Assembly: GCA_959028445.1 (NCBI GenBank)
Contig: CAUFRY010000006.1
Span: forward strand, 16,652 to 80,651
Length of the DNA stretch: 64,000 bases
Direction: 5' to 3'
Origin: an uncultured Collinsella sp.
Lineage (GTDB): Bacteria > Actinomycetota > Coriobacteriia > Coriobacteriales > Coriobacteriaceae
A program made the position numbers and the translations under genes. The notes under the pieces were generated by a model. That model saw nothing but the letters and a program-made list of their open reading frames with translations, was not told where the DNA came from and did no database searches. Shown here in pieces: positions 37,029 to 45,695 of this stretch. Every line of letters starts with the position of its first letter. Positions within the stretch are counted from its first letter, which is position 1.

Positions 37029-38312
37029 TTACGCGACCGGCTCGATCTTCTCGAGACCGCCCATGTAAGGACGCAGAACCTCGGGGATCGTGATGGTGCC
37101 GTCGGCGTTCTGGTAGTTCTCCAGAATGGCAGCCATGGTGCGGCCGGCCGGCAGGCCGGACCCGTTGAGCGTGTGCAGGTAGCGCGAACCCTTGAAGTTC
37201 TCGGGGTCGCGATACTTGATGTTGGCGCGGCGAGCCTGGAAGTCACCGCAGTTGGAGCAGGAGCTAATCTCCTTGTAGGCGTTGTAGCTCGGCAGCCAGA
37301 CCTCAACGTCGTAGGTCTGACGGGCAGAGAAGCCCAAGTCGCCGGTGCACAGGCTAATCACGCGATACGGAAGGCCCAGCTGCTGCAGCAGGTACTCGGC
37401 CTCGGCGGTCATGCTCTCGAGCTCATCGTCGGACTCCTCCGGCTTAGCGAACTTGACCATCTCGACCTTGTCGAACTCGTGCTGACGGATGATGCCGCGG
37501 GTGTCGCGACCGGCGGAACCGGCCTCCTCGCGGAAGCAGGGGGTGAAGGCGGTGTAGCGACGCGGCAGAGTGTCGGCATCGAGAACCTCGCCGGCGTGCA
37601 GGTTGGTAAGCACGACCTCGGCGGTGGGGATCAGGAAGTTGTCGCCCGAGACGTGATAGGCGTCGTCCTCGAACTTGGGCAGCTGGCCCGTGCCGAACAT
37701 GGTCTGACGCTTGACGACGATGGGCGGCCACCACTCCTTAAAACCACGGCTGGTGTGCGTATCGAGGAAGAAGTTGATGAGGGCGCGCTCAAGACGGGCG
37801 CCGGCGCCACCGAGAACGGTGAAGCGGCTGCCGGAGAGCTTGTTGCCGCGCTCGAAGTCAAGGATGTCGAGGTCGGTGCCCAGATCCCAGTGCGGCTTAA
37901 AGTCGAAGTCGAACTCGCGCGGGGTGCCCCAACGACGGCGCTCGATGTTCTCGTCCTCGTCCTTGCCGTACGGGGTAGCCTCGCACGGAATGTTGGGCAA
38001 GTGAGCCATGAAGTCGTACTGCTCCTGCTCGAGGGCGGTACGGCGCTCGGCCAGACCGTCAATCTTCTCGTTGACGGCACGCACGGCTTCCTTGGCGGCC
38101 TCGGCCTCGTCCTTCTTGCCCTCCTTCATCAGGGCGCCGATCTTCTTGGACTCGGCATTACGCGTGGCCTGGAGCTCCTCGACCTCGGTGATGACGGCAC
38201 GACGCTCATCGTCGAGCTCAAAGAACTTCTCGCGATCCCAAGACGTCTGGCGATTAGCCATGGCGGTATCGATGGCATCGGGGTTCTCGCGAACAAACTT
38301 GATATCAAGCAT
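37029..38312 (-). CDS. serS: Seryl-tRNA synthetase
   Basis: SerS charges tRNA-Ser. The 427-residue protein begins MLDIKFVRENPDAIDTAMANR, the standard start of the helical tRNA-binding arm, whose coiled coil spans residues about 30-105. Class II motifs follow: FREEAGSAGRDTRGIIRQHEFDKVEMV (motif 2), TYDVEVWLPSYNAYKEISSCSNCGDFQARRANIKYR, and LNGSGLPAGRTMAAILENYQ (motif 3). GGAGG lies 7 bases before the ATG at 38312; a longer frame to 38339 has no support. No T-box leader is visible in the 100 bases upstream. Confidence 0.97.
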   Translation of the reverse strand: MLDIKFVRENPDAIDTAMANRQTSWDREKFFELDDERRAVITEVEELQATRNAESKKIGALMKEGKKDEAEAAKEAVRAVNEKIDGLAERRTALEQEQYDFMAHLPNIPCEATPYGKDEDENIERRRWGTPREFDFDFKPHWDLGTDLDILDFERGNKLSGSRFTVLGGAGARLERALINFFLDTHTSRGFKEWWPPIVVKRQTMFGTGQLPKFEDDAYHVSGDNFLIPTAEVVLTNLHAGEVLDADTLPRRYTAFTPCFREEAGSAGRDTRGIIRQHEFDKVEMVKFAKPEESDDELESMTAEAEYLLQQLGLPYRVISLCTGDLGFSARQTYDVEVWLPSYNAYKEISSCSNCGDFQARRANIKYRDPENFKGSRYLHTLNGSGLPAGRTMAAILENYQNADGTITIPEVLRPYMGGLEKIEPVA

Positions 38313-38352
38313 TAGATCCTCCGGCGATATACATTCCATTTAGGTTGCAACC

Positions 38353-38379
38353 TTGTACATGTATGGGCAAGTATATACT
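38353..38379 (+). promoter_or_regulatory. Possible promoter of the 57-residue membrane protein gene
   Basis: TATACT at 38374-38379 with TTGTAC at 38353-38358 (spacer 15, shorter than ideal), 45 bases before the small gene's ATG. It lies in the gap shared with the divergent serS promoter. Confidence 0.35.
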
Positions 38380-38423
38380 TATGAGCGTTTACGACCCAAC
38401 TCAACTACGCAAGAAGGCACCCA

Positions 38424-38597
38424 ATGGACGCAGTTTTTTCCTTTTTGTTTGGCACCCGCACCGGTTTTGCCATCCTTTTCGCCGGCGGCATCCTGCTGTT
38501 TGCGATTCTTGCCTTTGTAATGGAGAAGCGCACCCATAAGATGTATGTCGACCGCGGCCCCAAATCCGAGGACGAAGAAGACAGCTTCTGGGACTAA
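38424..38597 (+). CDS. Small single-pass membrane protein, 57 residues
   Basis: ATG at 38424 to TAA at 38595-38597 encodes a 57-residue protein. Residues about 4-33 are a hydrophobic helix (FSFLFGTRTGFAILFAGG, ILLFAILAFVME), followed by a short basic stretch (KRTHKMYVDR) and an acidic end (SEDEEDSFWD). AGAAGG lies 8 bases upstream. The positive side next to the helix suggests that the C-terminus is inside. It stands alone between divergent serS and convergent proC and is followed at once by a hairpin terminator. I cannot name a family; similar small proteins are often listed as hypothetical in Coriobacteriia. Confidence 0.7.
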   Translation: MDAVFSFLFGTRTGFAILFAGGILLFAILAFVMEKRTHKMYVDRGPKSEDEEDSFWD

Positions 38598-38607
38598 CCC
38601 GCCAAAA

Positions 38608-38742
38608 AGGGACAGGTTTATTTTAGTCGGTTTTATCCGGGCAAACGCAAGCGCCCCGCAACTGGAATTGAGCCAGTTGCGGGGCGCTTTTCGCTAAAAG
38701 GACAAAACCGCAGGAAAAACCTGCCAACATAAACCTGTCCCT
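38608..38742. terminator. Nested hairpin and bidirectional terminator between the small membrane gene and proC
   Basis: The core is a perfect 17-bp stem (38649-38665 with 38673-38689, loop AATTGAG) with a U-run after it on the plus strand and a matching A-run for the minus strand. Around it are a second arm pair (38628-38638 / 38700-38710, one mismatch) and a perfect 14-bp outer pair, AGGGACAGGTTTAT (38608-38621) and ATAAACCTGTCCCT (38729-38742). A small CAGG-AAAAA-CCTG hairpin sits inside the right side. Layering of arms around a terminator resembles the elements at 3100, 6039 and 59022, but the CCGCAG/CGAGGAC loop is absent. Confidence 0.75.
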
Positions 38743-38754
38743 AAATAGCAGGTT

Positions 38755-39525
38755 TTACTGGAGGGTTGCGTCGATTGCCTTGACCAGGGCGCTGCGCATG
38801 CCGGCGTCCTCGAGCGCGACGACGCCCTTGATGGTGGCACCGCCGGGCGAGCACACGGCATCCTTCATCGCTGCGGGATGCTGACCGGTTGCGAGCTGCA
38901 GCTTTGCCGTACCCAGCACCATCTGGCTCACAATGCGATAGGCATCAGCACGCGGGATACCGTGCTTGACCGCTGCATCGCCCAGGGCCTCGATTGCCAT
39001 AGCGACAAATGCCGGAGCGCAACCACCCACCGTGCCGCCCACGAACAGCAGGCTCGTATCGAGCTCGACCACCGCACCGAGCTTGCCAAGCAGATCAAGC
39101 ACCACTGCGCTCTGCTCATCACTAAGCGTGGAAGCCTTCTCGCAAGCGATGACGCCCTCGCCCACCGAAACCGGCGTGTTGGGCACCGTCGAGATATGCG
39201 CGACGCCCGGCAGGACCTGCTCCCACTTGGCACTGTCCCAGGTCCAGGCAACCGACAGAACGACCTTTTTGGCAAGAGCATCCTTGAGCGGGGCGAATAC
39301 CTTCTCGATCATGTACGGCTTGACCGCAGCGACCACGATATCGGATGCGGCGACAACCTCGGCGGCATCGTGGCAGGCGACCATGCCGCGCGCCTCGCAG
39401 CGCTCAACCAGTGCGTCGTAGCGACCCGCGCAGGCGCACATGTCGCTCGCAGCTACACCGGCAGCGATCCAGCCATCGGCCATAGCGCTCGCCATATTGC
39501 CAAAACCGACAAATCCAATCTTCAT
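38755..39525 (-). CDS. proC: Pyrroline-5-carboxylate reductase
   Basis: ProC reduces pyrroline-5-carboxylate to proline with NAD(P)H. The 256-residue protein has the Rossmann start MKIGFVGFGNMASAMADGW (GxGxxxxA pattern), VVAAVKPYMIEKVF (the VKP motif), MPN-like STVPNTPVSVGEGV, and the C-terminal signature QMVLGTAKLQLATGQHPAAMKDAVCSPGGATIKGVVALEDAGMR (P5C reductase pattern). The start at 39525 is where the family begins; a longer frame adds eight unlikely residues. It is a single gene followed by the nested hairpin. Confidence 0.95.
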   Translation of the reverse strand: MKIGFVGFGNMASAMADGWIAAGVAASDMCACAGRYDALVERCEARGMVACHDAAEVVAASDIVVAAVKPYMIEKVFAPLKDALAKKVVLSVAWTWDSAKWEQVLPGVAHISTVPNTPVSVGEGVIACEKASTLSDEQSAVVLDLLGKLGAVVELDTSLLFVGGTVGGCAPAFVAMAIEALGDAAVKHGIPRADAYRIVSQMVLGTAKLQLATGQHPAAMKDAVCSPGGATIKGVVALEDAGMRSALVKAIDATLQ

Positions 39526-39598
39526 ATCGCATAGTCCTTTCAGACACATTCCTCAAAACGAAAGGTATTGTCCCACGCCATTGTTTCGTATTGCCGAC

Positions 39599-40069
39599 CT
39601 ATTTGTGATACGGCTCGCCACGACTGATCTTGCAGGCACGGTAAATCTGCTCCAGCAGCACCACACGCGCCAGGTTATGCGGCAAGGTAATGCGTCCAAA
39701 GCTGAGCATCTCGTCGGCTCGTGCGCGCACGTCATCACTCACGCCGTCCGATCCGCCGATCACAAAGGCAATGTCGCTGCTGCCTCGCAGCATAAGATCG
39801 TCGAGCCTCGCCGAAAACTCCTCGCTCGAGCGCTCCTTGCCCTCGATAGCCAGCAGGATCACATGCGCTCGAGATGGCAAGGCGGCAAGAATCGCCGCCC
39901 CCTCCTTGTCGCGCGCGGCATCCACGCCGCCCGCCTTAGCCGGGTCGATATCGGCCACCTCGCGGATATCAACCTTGGCATAGGCACCTAGGCGCTTGGC
40001 GTACTCAGCGCACGCGTCCTTCCAAAAGCGCTCCTTGAGCTTACCGACGCAAACGACGGTGTATTTCAC
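39599..40069 (-). CDS. rlmH: RlmH, 23S rRNA (pseudouridine-1915-N3)-methyltransferase
   Basis: RlmH is a SPOUT methyltransferase acting on the 70S ribosome. The 156-residue protein is the usual length and carries IALLAIEGKERSSEEFSARL-like sequence (VILLAIEGKERSSEEF), the SAM-binding knot loop FVIGGSDGVSDDVRARADEMLSFGRITLPHNLARVVLLEQIYRACKISRGEPYHK, with the conserved C-terminal R.EPYHK. It starts at a GTG with GGAG 9 bases upstream, inside the end of the SPFH gene, six bases after that gene's stop. Confidence 0.96.
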   Translation of the reverse strand: MKYTVVCVGKLKERFWKDACAEYAKRLGAYAKVDIREVADIDPAKAGGVDAARDKEGAAILAALPSRAHVILLAIEGKERSSEEFSARLDDLMLRGSSDIAFVIGGSDGVSDDVRARADEMLSFGRITLPHNLARVVLLEQIYRACKISRGEPYHK

Positions 40070-40075
40070 GCGCGT

Positions 40076-41014
40076 CTACTCCTTCGAATCGTTTTGAACT
40101 TTGCCGGCGGCCAGCATCTGCTCGAACATCGAGGCCGACTGCGAAAAGTCGCTCGGCAGCACGACCGTCGAGGTTTTACCCGTGCGAGCGAACTCCGTCA
40201 TCATCTCGGACCACTGCGTAAACATGAACAGTTGGTTGGCCTCGTCATTGCCGACACCCGTCTCCTGGATGATCTCGAGCGAATCTTTGATACCCAGCGC
40301 GATGGCCTTGCGCTGGTTGGCGATGCCCTCGCCCGCCTTTTCCATAGCCTCAGCCTCGGCGGTCGCCTCGGTGACGCGCTTGATGCGGTCTGCCTCAGCG
40401 AGCTCCTGTGCCGCAGCGCGCTTGCGCTGGGCGGCGTTGATGTCGTTCATGGAGTTCTCAACCTCGGTCGGCAGTGCGATTTTGGTGATGAGCGTCGACA
40501 CGAGGGTGAAGCCGTAGGCGGCCATCTGCTCGGAAACGGTAGCGTTGACATCCTTGGCGATGTCGTCCTTCTTGGCAAAGACCTCATCGAGTGTGTAGAC
40601 GGGAATCGAAGAGCGCAGGGCGTCGGTGATGAAGTCACGCATCTGGTCGACGGGCTCCTGCAGCATATAGTAGCTCTTGTAGATGCCCGAATCTGCCGGG
40701 CCGGCGCCCATGTCATAGCTCACGTGGTACTGAGCAGAGACCTCAAGGCCGATGGTCACGTTGTCCTGGGTCTTAACGTCGATGCCAAAACCGTTTTTCA
40801 TGGTTCGCAGACTCACAGTGGCGGCCTTGCGGTCGATCACGGGCACCTTCATGTGGAAGCCCGCGTTGACGATGCGGTTAAACTTGCCCAGACGCTCGAT
40901 GATCACGGCATGCTGCTGTTCAACGACGTAGCAGGCGTTGGGAAGCAGCAGCAACAGAATGATGATGGGAATCAAAAGGCTGGTAAGGGCAGCGATGATA
41001 CCGGACAACAGCAT
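40076..41014 (-). CDS. SPFH/Band 7 domain membrane protein (stomatin/HflC-like)
   Basis: The 312-residue protein has an N-terminal membrane anchor (IIAALTSLLIPIIILLLLLPNACYVV), then an SPFH domain (EQQHAVIIERLGKFNRIVNAGFHMKVPVIDRKAATVSLR, QDNVTIGLEVSAQYHV) and a helical coiled region (INAAQRKRAAAQELAEADRIKRVTEATAEAEAME). Proteins of this family form ring-shaped membrane microdomains that often guard proteases or other partners. No NfeD or FtsH partner gene is adjacent. AGGAGAG precedes the ATG at 41014. It is probably co-transcribed with rlmH. Confidence 0.9.
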   Translation of the reverse strand: MLLSGIIAALTSLLIPIIILLLLLPNACYVVEQQHAVIIERLGKFNRIVNAGFHMKVPVIDRKAATVSLRTMKNGFGIDVKTQDNVTIGLEVSAQYHVSYDMGAGPADSGIYKSYYMLQEPVDQMRDFITDALRSSIPVYTLDEVFAKKDDIAKDVNATVSEQMAAYGFTLVSTLITKIALPTEVENSMNDINAAQRKRAAAQELAEADRIKRVTEATAEAEAMEKAGEGIANQRKAIALGIKDSLEIIQETGVGNDEANQLFMFTQWSEMMTEFARTGKTSTVVLPSDFSQSASMFEQMLAAGKVQNDSKE

Positions 41015-41094
41015 GGTCTCTCCTCTGATAGGCACACGTTGGCATTAGGATACCCGCACGAAGCAGCCACGTGACATCAACAAGAGACCCATAA

Positions 41095-41120
41095 CAAAAA
41101 AACTCCCATTGCTGGGAGCT
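41095..41120 (-). terminator. Terminator of tRNA-Leu
   Basis: Minus strand CTCCCAGCAATGGGAG followed by TTTTTTT, 12 bases past the tRNA end. Confidence 0.85.
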
Positions 41121-41131
41121 CTTTCATTCAA

Positions 41132-41218
41132 TGGTGCGGGCGAAAGGACTTGAACCTTCATGGGGTTGCCCCCATACGGACCTGAACCGTACGCGTCTGC
41201 CAATTCCGCCACGCCCGC
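41132..41218 (-). tRNA. tRNA-Leu(CAG)
   Basis: This 87-base class II tRNA has acceptor GCGGGCG/CGCCCGC, anticodon stem TACGG-TT-CAG-GT-CCGTA (anticodon CAG), a variable arm TGGGGGCAACCCCA, T-arm AAGG-TTCAAGT-CCTT, and encoded A73-CCA. Confidence 0.97.
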
Positions 41219-41229
41219 GTGCAGGAATT

Positions 41230-41258
41230 AGAATAACGGAGCGCCATCGCGAACGCAA
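41230..41258 (-). promoter_or_regulatory. Promoter of tRNA-Leu
   Basis: Minus strand TTGCGT (41253-41258), 17-base spacer, TATTCT (41230-41235), 11 bases before the tRNA. The -35 begins directly after the tatD stop codon. Confidence 0.7.
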
Positions 41259-41261
41259 GAA

Positions 41262-42179
41262 CTATTTTTGAAAAAGTTTGCAGGCATTTTCCCAAGCTGC
41301 TCGCGCGATTGCCTCAGCATCCTCGCCGGTACGATCGACACGGTCGTTGACCAGCGTGTTTGCCGTAATGGAGATCATTGCGGGCTCGCATTCAAGACCG
41401 CGGATGGGCTCCGGAGCCATATACGGGCAATCCGTCTCGAACAAAATTCGATCGAGTGGGGTTGCCGCAAATGCCTCGCGCACGTCGTCGTTGCGCTTGA
41501 AGGTGGCCGCACCACCATAGGCGATATAGCAGCCCAGCTCCACAAAGCGCTCCATCGTGGCGCGGTCCTCGCCAAAGCAGTGCAGCACACAACCGGCCTG
41601 GGGCACGCCCACCTCACGAAGCACGTTGTAGGCGTCCACGTGCGAGGCGCGCTCCTGGTCCGTGTCCTCGTGACGCAGATGTAGCTCCACCGGCACGTTA
41701 CGGCACACGGCAAGCTCGAGCTGGCGCGCCATGCAGTCAATCTGCACGTTATGGGGTGCCGGCGCGATATCGTCGTCATAGTCCATGTGGTAGTCCAGGC
41801 CGATTTCGCCAATACCGGCGCATAAGGGATCATCGAGTGCGGCAACGACCTGTGCGTGAACGTCGTCGGCATAGTCCGGCGCGCCATACGGATGCACGCC
41901 GGCAAGATACTTGATCTGCGGGATATCCTGCATCGGCAGAATCTCGCGCGTCAGCCAGTCGCTATAGTCCGTCACGCTGCGTTTATCAGCGATGGGGTCG
42001 AACATCGTCACCAACAGGTCGACGCCCGCCGCCTTGGCACGCACGAGCGTCTCAGGCACATCCTTGCCCCAGAACGAAAGCAGATGCGCATGCGTGTCGG
42101 CAAGCGGTGCCAAGGGCACGGGACAAGCAACCGTCTTCTTTTTCTTGGTAAACGTCACACGTTCGGCATTAGGCATCAT
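41262..42179 (-). CDS. TatD-family metal-dependent hydrolase (DNase/YcfH-like)
   Basis: This TIM-barrel metal hydrolase has about 305 residues. It shows LADTHAHLL (first metal site), KYLAGVHPYGAPDY, AGIGEIGLDYHMDYD (Glu ligand), VELHLRHED, QAGCVLHCFGEDRATMERFV and FETDCPYMAPEPIRG (ETDxP motif), in the family order. TatD proteins are 3'-5' DNases or D-aminoacyl-tRNA-related hydrolases, often found beside metG and rsmA as here. The start (ATGATG at 42179/42176) overlaps the rsmA end by about 10 bases. The substrate in this organism is unknown. Confidence 0.92.
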   Translation of the reverse strand: MMPNAERVTFTKKKKTVACPVPLAPLADTHAHLLSFWGKDVPETLVRAKAAGVDLLVTMFDPIADKRSVTDYSDWLTREILPMQDIPQIKYLAGVHPYGAPDYADDVHAQVVAALDDPLCAGIGEIGLDYHMDYDDDIAPAPHNVQIDCMARQLELAVCRNVPVELHLRHEDTDQERASHVDAYNVLREVGVPQAGCVLHCFGEDRATMERFVELGCYIAYGGAATFKRNDDVREAFAATPLDRILFETDCPYMAPEPIRGLECEPAMISITANTLVNDRVDRTGEDAEAIARAAWENACKLFQK

Positions 42180-43029
42180 GGATTAGCTCCTGGGCCAGAC
42201 GGACAAAGTCAGCAACATCAAGCGTCTCGGCGCGCGTGGTGGGTGCAATACCGCAAGCCTCAAAGGCAGCATCGAGCACGTCCTTGGCAAAGCCGTTGGC
42301 GCTCATGGAATTGCGGATGGTCTTGCGACGCTGAGCAAATGCAGCATCAATCACGCGGGCCACAAATTCGCGATCGAGCCCCTCGGGCACCACGCCGTCA
42401 ACACGGTCGATACGCGCGACGGCCGAGTCCACGTGCGGCGCCGGCATAAAGCAACGCGGCGGCACCTCAAAGCGACCCGTCACCTGCGCGTACAGGCCGA
42501 GTTTTGCCGTGTAGCCGCCATAGGTCTTGTTACCGGGCGTTGCGGCAATGCGATCGGCAACCTCCTTTTGCACCATGACGACGGCGCGCTTGAGCGCCGG
42601 CATCGTCTGGAAAAATTGCAAAATGATCGTCGCTGCCACGTTATAGGGCAAGTTCGCGACAAATACCGTGGGCTCGCCGCCGGCAGCCTGCTCAATCTGC
42701 TCCGGGCCCACCTTAAGCGCGTCGCCCATGATAAAGCGGAAGTTGGCATAGTCGGCGGCGTGGGCGTCGAGCACCGGTTCGAGCTCAGGATCGGCCTCAA
42801 TGGACGTAACGCACGCCGCCTCCTGCAGCAACGCAAGTGTCAACGTACCGCAACCCGGACCCACCTCGAGTACGCGCTCGTCACCTGCAAGCTCGGCAAG
42901 CTCGCAGATACGCTCGATCACATGATTGTCGATTAGAAAGTTCTGGCCCAGGCGATGCTTGGTCGCAAGGCCAAACTCCTCTAGCAGCTCCCTGGTGGCC
43001 GTGGGGTTTGCCAAAGGCGAAGTTGTCAT
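42169..43029 (-). CDS. rsmA: RsmA (KsgA), 16S rRNA adenine dimethyltransferase
   Basis: RsmA dimethylates the two adjacent adenines near the 3' end of 16S rRNA during 30S assembly. The 286-residue protein shows LATKHRLGQNFLIDNHVIERI, SAM motif I VLEVGPGCGTLTLALL, MGDALKV, the catalytic NLPYNVAATIILQF (NLPY), and PPRCFMPAPHVDSAVARI. GGAGG lies 6 bases before the ATG. It is followed with overlap by tatD, while metG upstream has its own terminator, so rsmA-tatD is a two-gene unit. Confidence 0.96.
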   Translation of the reverse strand: MTTSPLANPTATRELLEEFGLATKHRLGQNFLIDNHVIERICELAELAGDERVLEVGPGCGTLTLALLQEAACVTSIEADPELEPVLDAHAADYANFRFIMGDALKVGPEQIEQAAGGEPTVFVANLPYNVAATIILQFFQTMPALKRAVVMVQKEVADRIAATPGNKTYGGYTAKLGLYAQVTGRFEVPPRCFMPAPHVDSAVARIDRVDGVVPEGLDREFVARVIDAAFAQRRKTIRNSMSANGFAKDVLDAAFEACGIAPTTRAETLDVADFVRLAQELIHDA

Positions 43030-43063
43030 GGTTGCCTCCTTAGCATGATGGCGGCGTCTTGAA

Positions 43064-43097
43064 ACAAAAGGGCATGGACCGTGGTGGCCATGCCCTT
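43064..43097 (-). terminator. Terminator of metG
   Basis: Minus strand AAGGGCATGG and CCATGCCCTT pair over 10 bp around a 9-base loop and are followed by TTGTTTC, between the metG stop and the rsmA start. Confidence 0.7.
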
Positions 43098-43139
43098 ACA
43101 GCTAAACAGCAAATTGCCGATATGGCGCTCGCGCGGTCT

Positions 43140-44741
43140 CTACGCCAGACGCGGGAACAGCGGATCGCCCTTCTCGACGGGCTGACCGCCGGCAAGCAGG
43201 CCCCAAGTGCAAATGCCCTTGAGGTCGTCGCTCGCGGCCTCGCCCTCACAGGACAGACGGCGCAGGGCCTCGGCAGAAGTCTGGGGCATGAGCGGCATCA
43301 GCAGGTGAGCGGCAATGCGGATGGCCTCGAGCAGGTTGTAGATCACAAATGCCAGCTCGTCAGCCTTGGCCTCGTCCTTGGCAAGCGCCCAGGGCTCGGA
43401 GTCCTCGATGTAGTGGTTGGCGGCGTGAATGAGCTCCATGACCTCGTCCTTGGCTCCGCCGTAATCGAGCACGTCCATCTTGGCCATGTAGCGGTCGACC
43501 AGGCCATCGGCGATCTTTGCCAGCGGGTTATCGAACGCATCGAACGATGCGGGCTTGACGGGCGCGCAACCGTCAAAGTACTTGCCGCTCATGTTGAGCG
43601 AACGCGAGATGAGGTTGCCCCAGCTGTTGGCCAGGTCGGCGTTGTAGACCTGCTCCATGCGGTCGAAGCTGATGGCACCGTCGGTGCCGGGGACGACGTC
43701 GGTCATAAAGTAGTAGCGATAGCCCTCGACGCCCAGCATGTCGATAACGTCCTGCGGAGCAATGGCGTTGCCGCGGCTCTTGGACATCTTCTCGGCCTTG
43801 CCGGTCTCGGCATTGCGCACGGTCAGGAAGCCGTGGGCAAAGACGTGCTCGGGCAGGGCCTCGCCGATGGCCATGAGCATGGCGGGCCAAATGACGCAGT
43901 GGAAGCGGATGATGTCCTTACCCACGATGTGGAACTGCGCGGGCCAGCGATAGGCCAGCTCGGCACGCGCCTCGTCGGTGTCGACACCGTAGCCGACGGC
44001 CGTCATATAGTTGAGCAGAGCATCGAACCACACGTAGGTCACGTGACCCTCGTCAAACGGGACCTGAATGCCCCAGTCAAAGCTCGTACGGCTCACGGAA
44101 AGGTCGTTGAGGCCGCCCTCGACAAAGCTGCGAACCTCGTTCATGCGGAACGCAGGCTCGACAAAGTCGGGATGCTCGTCATAGAGCTTAAGCAGCTTGT
44201 CCTGGAAGGCGGAAAGCTTAAAGAAGTAGGACTCCTCCTGCACGCGCTCAAGCGGACGGTGGCAGTCGGGGCACAGGTGCTGGCCGACGCTGCCGTACTC
44301 CTCGTCGCCCTTCTGGACCTGCGTATCGGTAAAGTAGGTCTCGTCAGGCACGCAATACCAGCCGTCGTAGCTGCCCTTATACAGGTAGCCGGACTCCTTC
44401 ATGCGCTCCCACAGGTACTGCACGGCATGGTGCTGGCGCGGCTCGGTGGTGCGGATGAAGTCATCATTGGAAATCTCGAGCTTGCTCCAAAGCTCCTTGA
44501 AGTGCGGAGCCTGGCTATCGGTCCACTCCTGCGGCGTCATGTTGTGCTTGGCTGCGGCCTCGGCGACCTTCTCGCCGTGCTCGTCCATGCCGGTCAGGAA
44601 TTTGACGTTATAGCCGGCGGAACGGCGATAGCGAGCCTGAACGTCGGCGATGATGGTGGAATAAGCCGTGCCCAGGTGCGGATCGGCATTGACGTAGTAG
44701 ATGGGCGTCGTGATAAAGAACGAAGGCTTGCTTTGATCCAT
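43140..44741 (-). CDS. metG: Methionyl-tRNA synthetase
   Basis: MetG charges both initiator and elongator tRNA-Met. The 533-residue class I enzyme has FFITTPIYYVNADPHLGTAYSTI (HIGH motif as HLGT), FLTGMDEHGEKV, YDGWYCVPDETYFTD, a CPDC pair in the connective domain, FHCVIWPAMLMAIGE and KMSKSRGN. It ends near residue 533 without the C-terminal EMAP/Trbp111 dimerisation domain of some MetRS. GGAGGAC precedes the ATG by 8 bases. It is downstream of rsmI in the same direction with 69 bases between, and ends at a terminator. Confidence 0.97.
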   Translation of the reverse strand: MDQSKPSFFITTPIYYVNADPHLGTAYSTIIADVQARYRRSAGYNVKFLTGMDEHGEKVAEAAAKHNMTPQEWTDSQAPHFKELWSKLEISNDDFIRTTEPRQHHAVQYLWERMKESGYLYKGSYDGWYCVPDETYFTDTQVQKGDEEYGSVGQHLCPDCHRPLERVQEESYFFKLSAFQDKLLKLYDEHPDFVEPAFRMNEVRSFVEGGLNDLSVSRTSFDWGIQVPFDEGHVTYVWFDALLNYMTAVGYGVDTDEARAELAYRWPAQFHIVGKDIIRFHCVIWPAMLMAIGEALPEHVFAHGFLTVRNAETGKAEKMSKSRGNAIAPQDVIDMLGVEGYRYYFMTDVVPGTDGAISFDRMEQVYNADLANSWGNLISRSLNMSGKYFDGCAPVKPASFDAFDNPLAKIADGLVDRYMAKMDVLDYGGAKDEVMELIHAANHYIEDSEPWALAKDEAKADELAFVIYNLLEAIRIAAHLLMPLMPQTSAEALRRLSCEGEAASDDLKGICTWGLLAGGQPVEKGDPLFPRLA

Positions 44742-44810
44742 GGGGTTTGTCCTCCAGAAAAACGTTGCATACAGAGGATGATTCTAGCGCAAGGGCTGGA
44801 TATCCTCCAT

Positions 44811-45689
44811 CTATTGCATATCGAGCACCATGGCATAGACATCGCGCTTGCGGCGCGAATACTTCTGAGACAGGCGCTTGGCCGCCGCAGAGGCGGGCTC
44901 CCCCTCCTCGAGCGCGGCGCGGATATCCTCGCGCAAGGCCTCGTCAGGATCCACTGCCGCGGCGCCAACCGGCACGATACCGGCCTCCTCATCCTCGCAC
45001 GGTGGCGCGATGACCAGCGCAATCTCGCCCTTTACCTCGCCGCGGGCACGCAGCTCCTCGGCAAGCTGGGTGGCACGCCCACGCAAGACCTCCTCGTGCA
45101 GCTTGGTGAGTTCGCGGCAGACGGCAACCTCACGCTGGGGAAAAACCTCGGCCACGGATTCGAGCGTCGCCACGATGCGATGTGGAGACTCGTAGAAGAT
45201 GAGCGCACCGGGCACCACGGCAAGGCGCTGCAAACGGCGCACGCGGTCGCCGTGCTTTCGGCCCAAAAAGCCCTCGAAGAAAAAATGCTCGCAGGGAATG
45301 CCGGACGAAACAAGCGCCGTGACGCAAGCAGAGGGCCCGGGAATAACTTCGACGGGCACATCGGCCTCACGCGCCGCCTCGACCAGCGCCTGGCCGGGAT
45401 CGGACACGCTCGGCATGCCGGCGTCCGAGGCAAAGGCGAGGGTCTCCCCCGCCAGCAGACGGTCGACCAGGCCGGCGGCGCGGCTGGCGATCACATTCTC
45501 GTCGCAACGGACAAGCGGCTTGGAAATGCCCAGGTGCATCAGCAGCTTTGACGTCACACGCGTGTCTTCGCAGCAGATGGCATCGGCGGCGGCAAACGCC
45601 TCGCCAACGCGCGGGGACAGGTCACCCAGGTTGCCGATGGGCGTGCCGACCACATAGAGTTTGCCCGTATGGGCGCTGTTTTGCGTCAT
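44811..45689 (-). CDS. rsmI: RsmI, 16S rRNA (cytidine-1402-2'-O)-methyltransferase
   Basis: RsmI methylates C1402 of 16S rRNA. The 292-residue protein has KLYVVGTPIGNLGDLSPR (start of the tetrapyrrole-methylase fold), AICCEDTRVTSKLLMHLGI, FASDAGMPSVSDPGQALV, VEVIPGPSACVTALVSSG, FEGFLGRK and FYESPHRI, all typical. The C-terminal ASAAAKRLSQKYSRRKRDVYAMVLDM is the RsmI HTH-like tail. It starts six bases after the GH5-like gene stop with only a weak ribosome site, suggesting translational coupling. Confidence 0.95.
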   Translation of the reverse strand: MTQNSAHTGKLYVVGTPIGNLGDLSPRVGEAFAAADAICCEDTRVTSKLLMHLGISKPLVRCDENVIASRAAGLVDRLLAGETLAFASDAGMPSVSDPGQALVEAAREADVPVEVIPGPSACVTALVSSGIPCEHFFFEGFLGRKHGDRVRRLQRLAVVPGALIFYESPHRIVATLESVAEVFPQREVAVCRELTKLHEEVLRGRATQLAEELRARGEVKGEIALVIAPPCEDEEAGIVPVGAAAVDPDEALREDIRAALEEGEPASAAAKRLSQKYSRRKRDVYAMVLDMQ

Positions 45690-45695
45690 ATCAAC

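Noticed and set aside
38313..38423. A T-box leader for serS
   Set aside because: The upstream gap is about 110 bases, shared with a divergent gene, and lacks the T-box consensus (GGTGG.ACCGCG on the sense strand).
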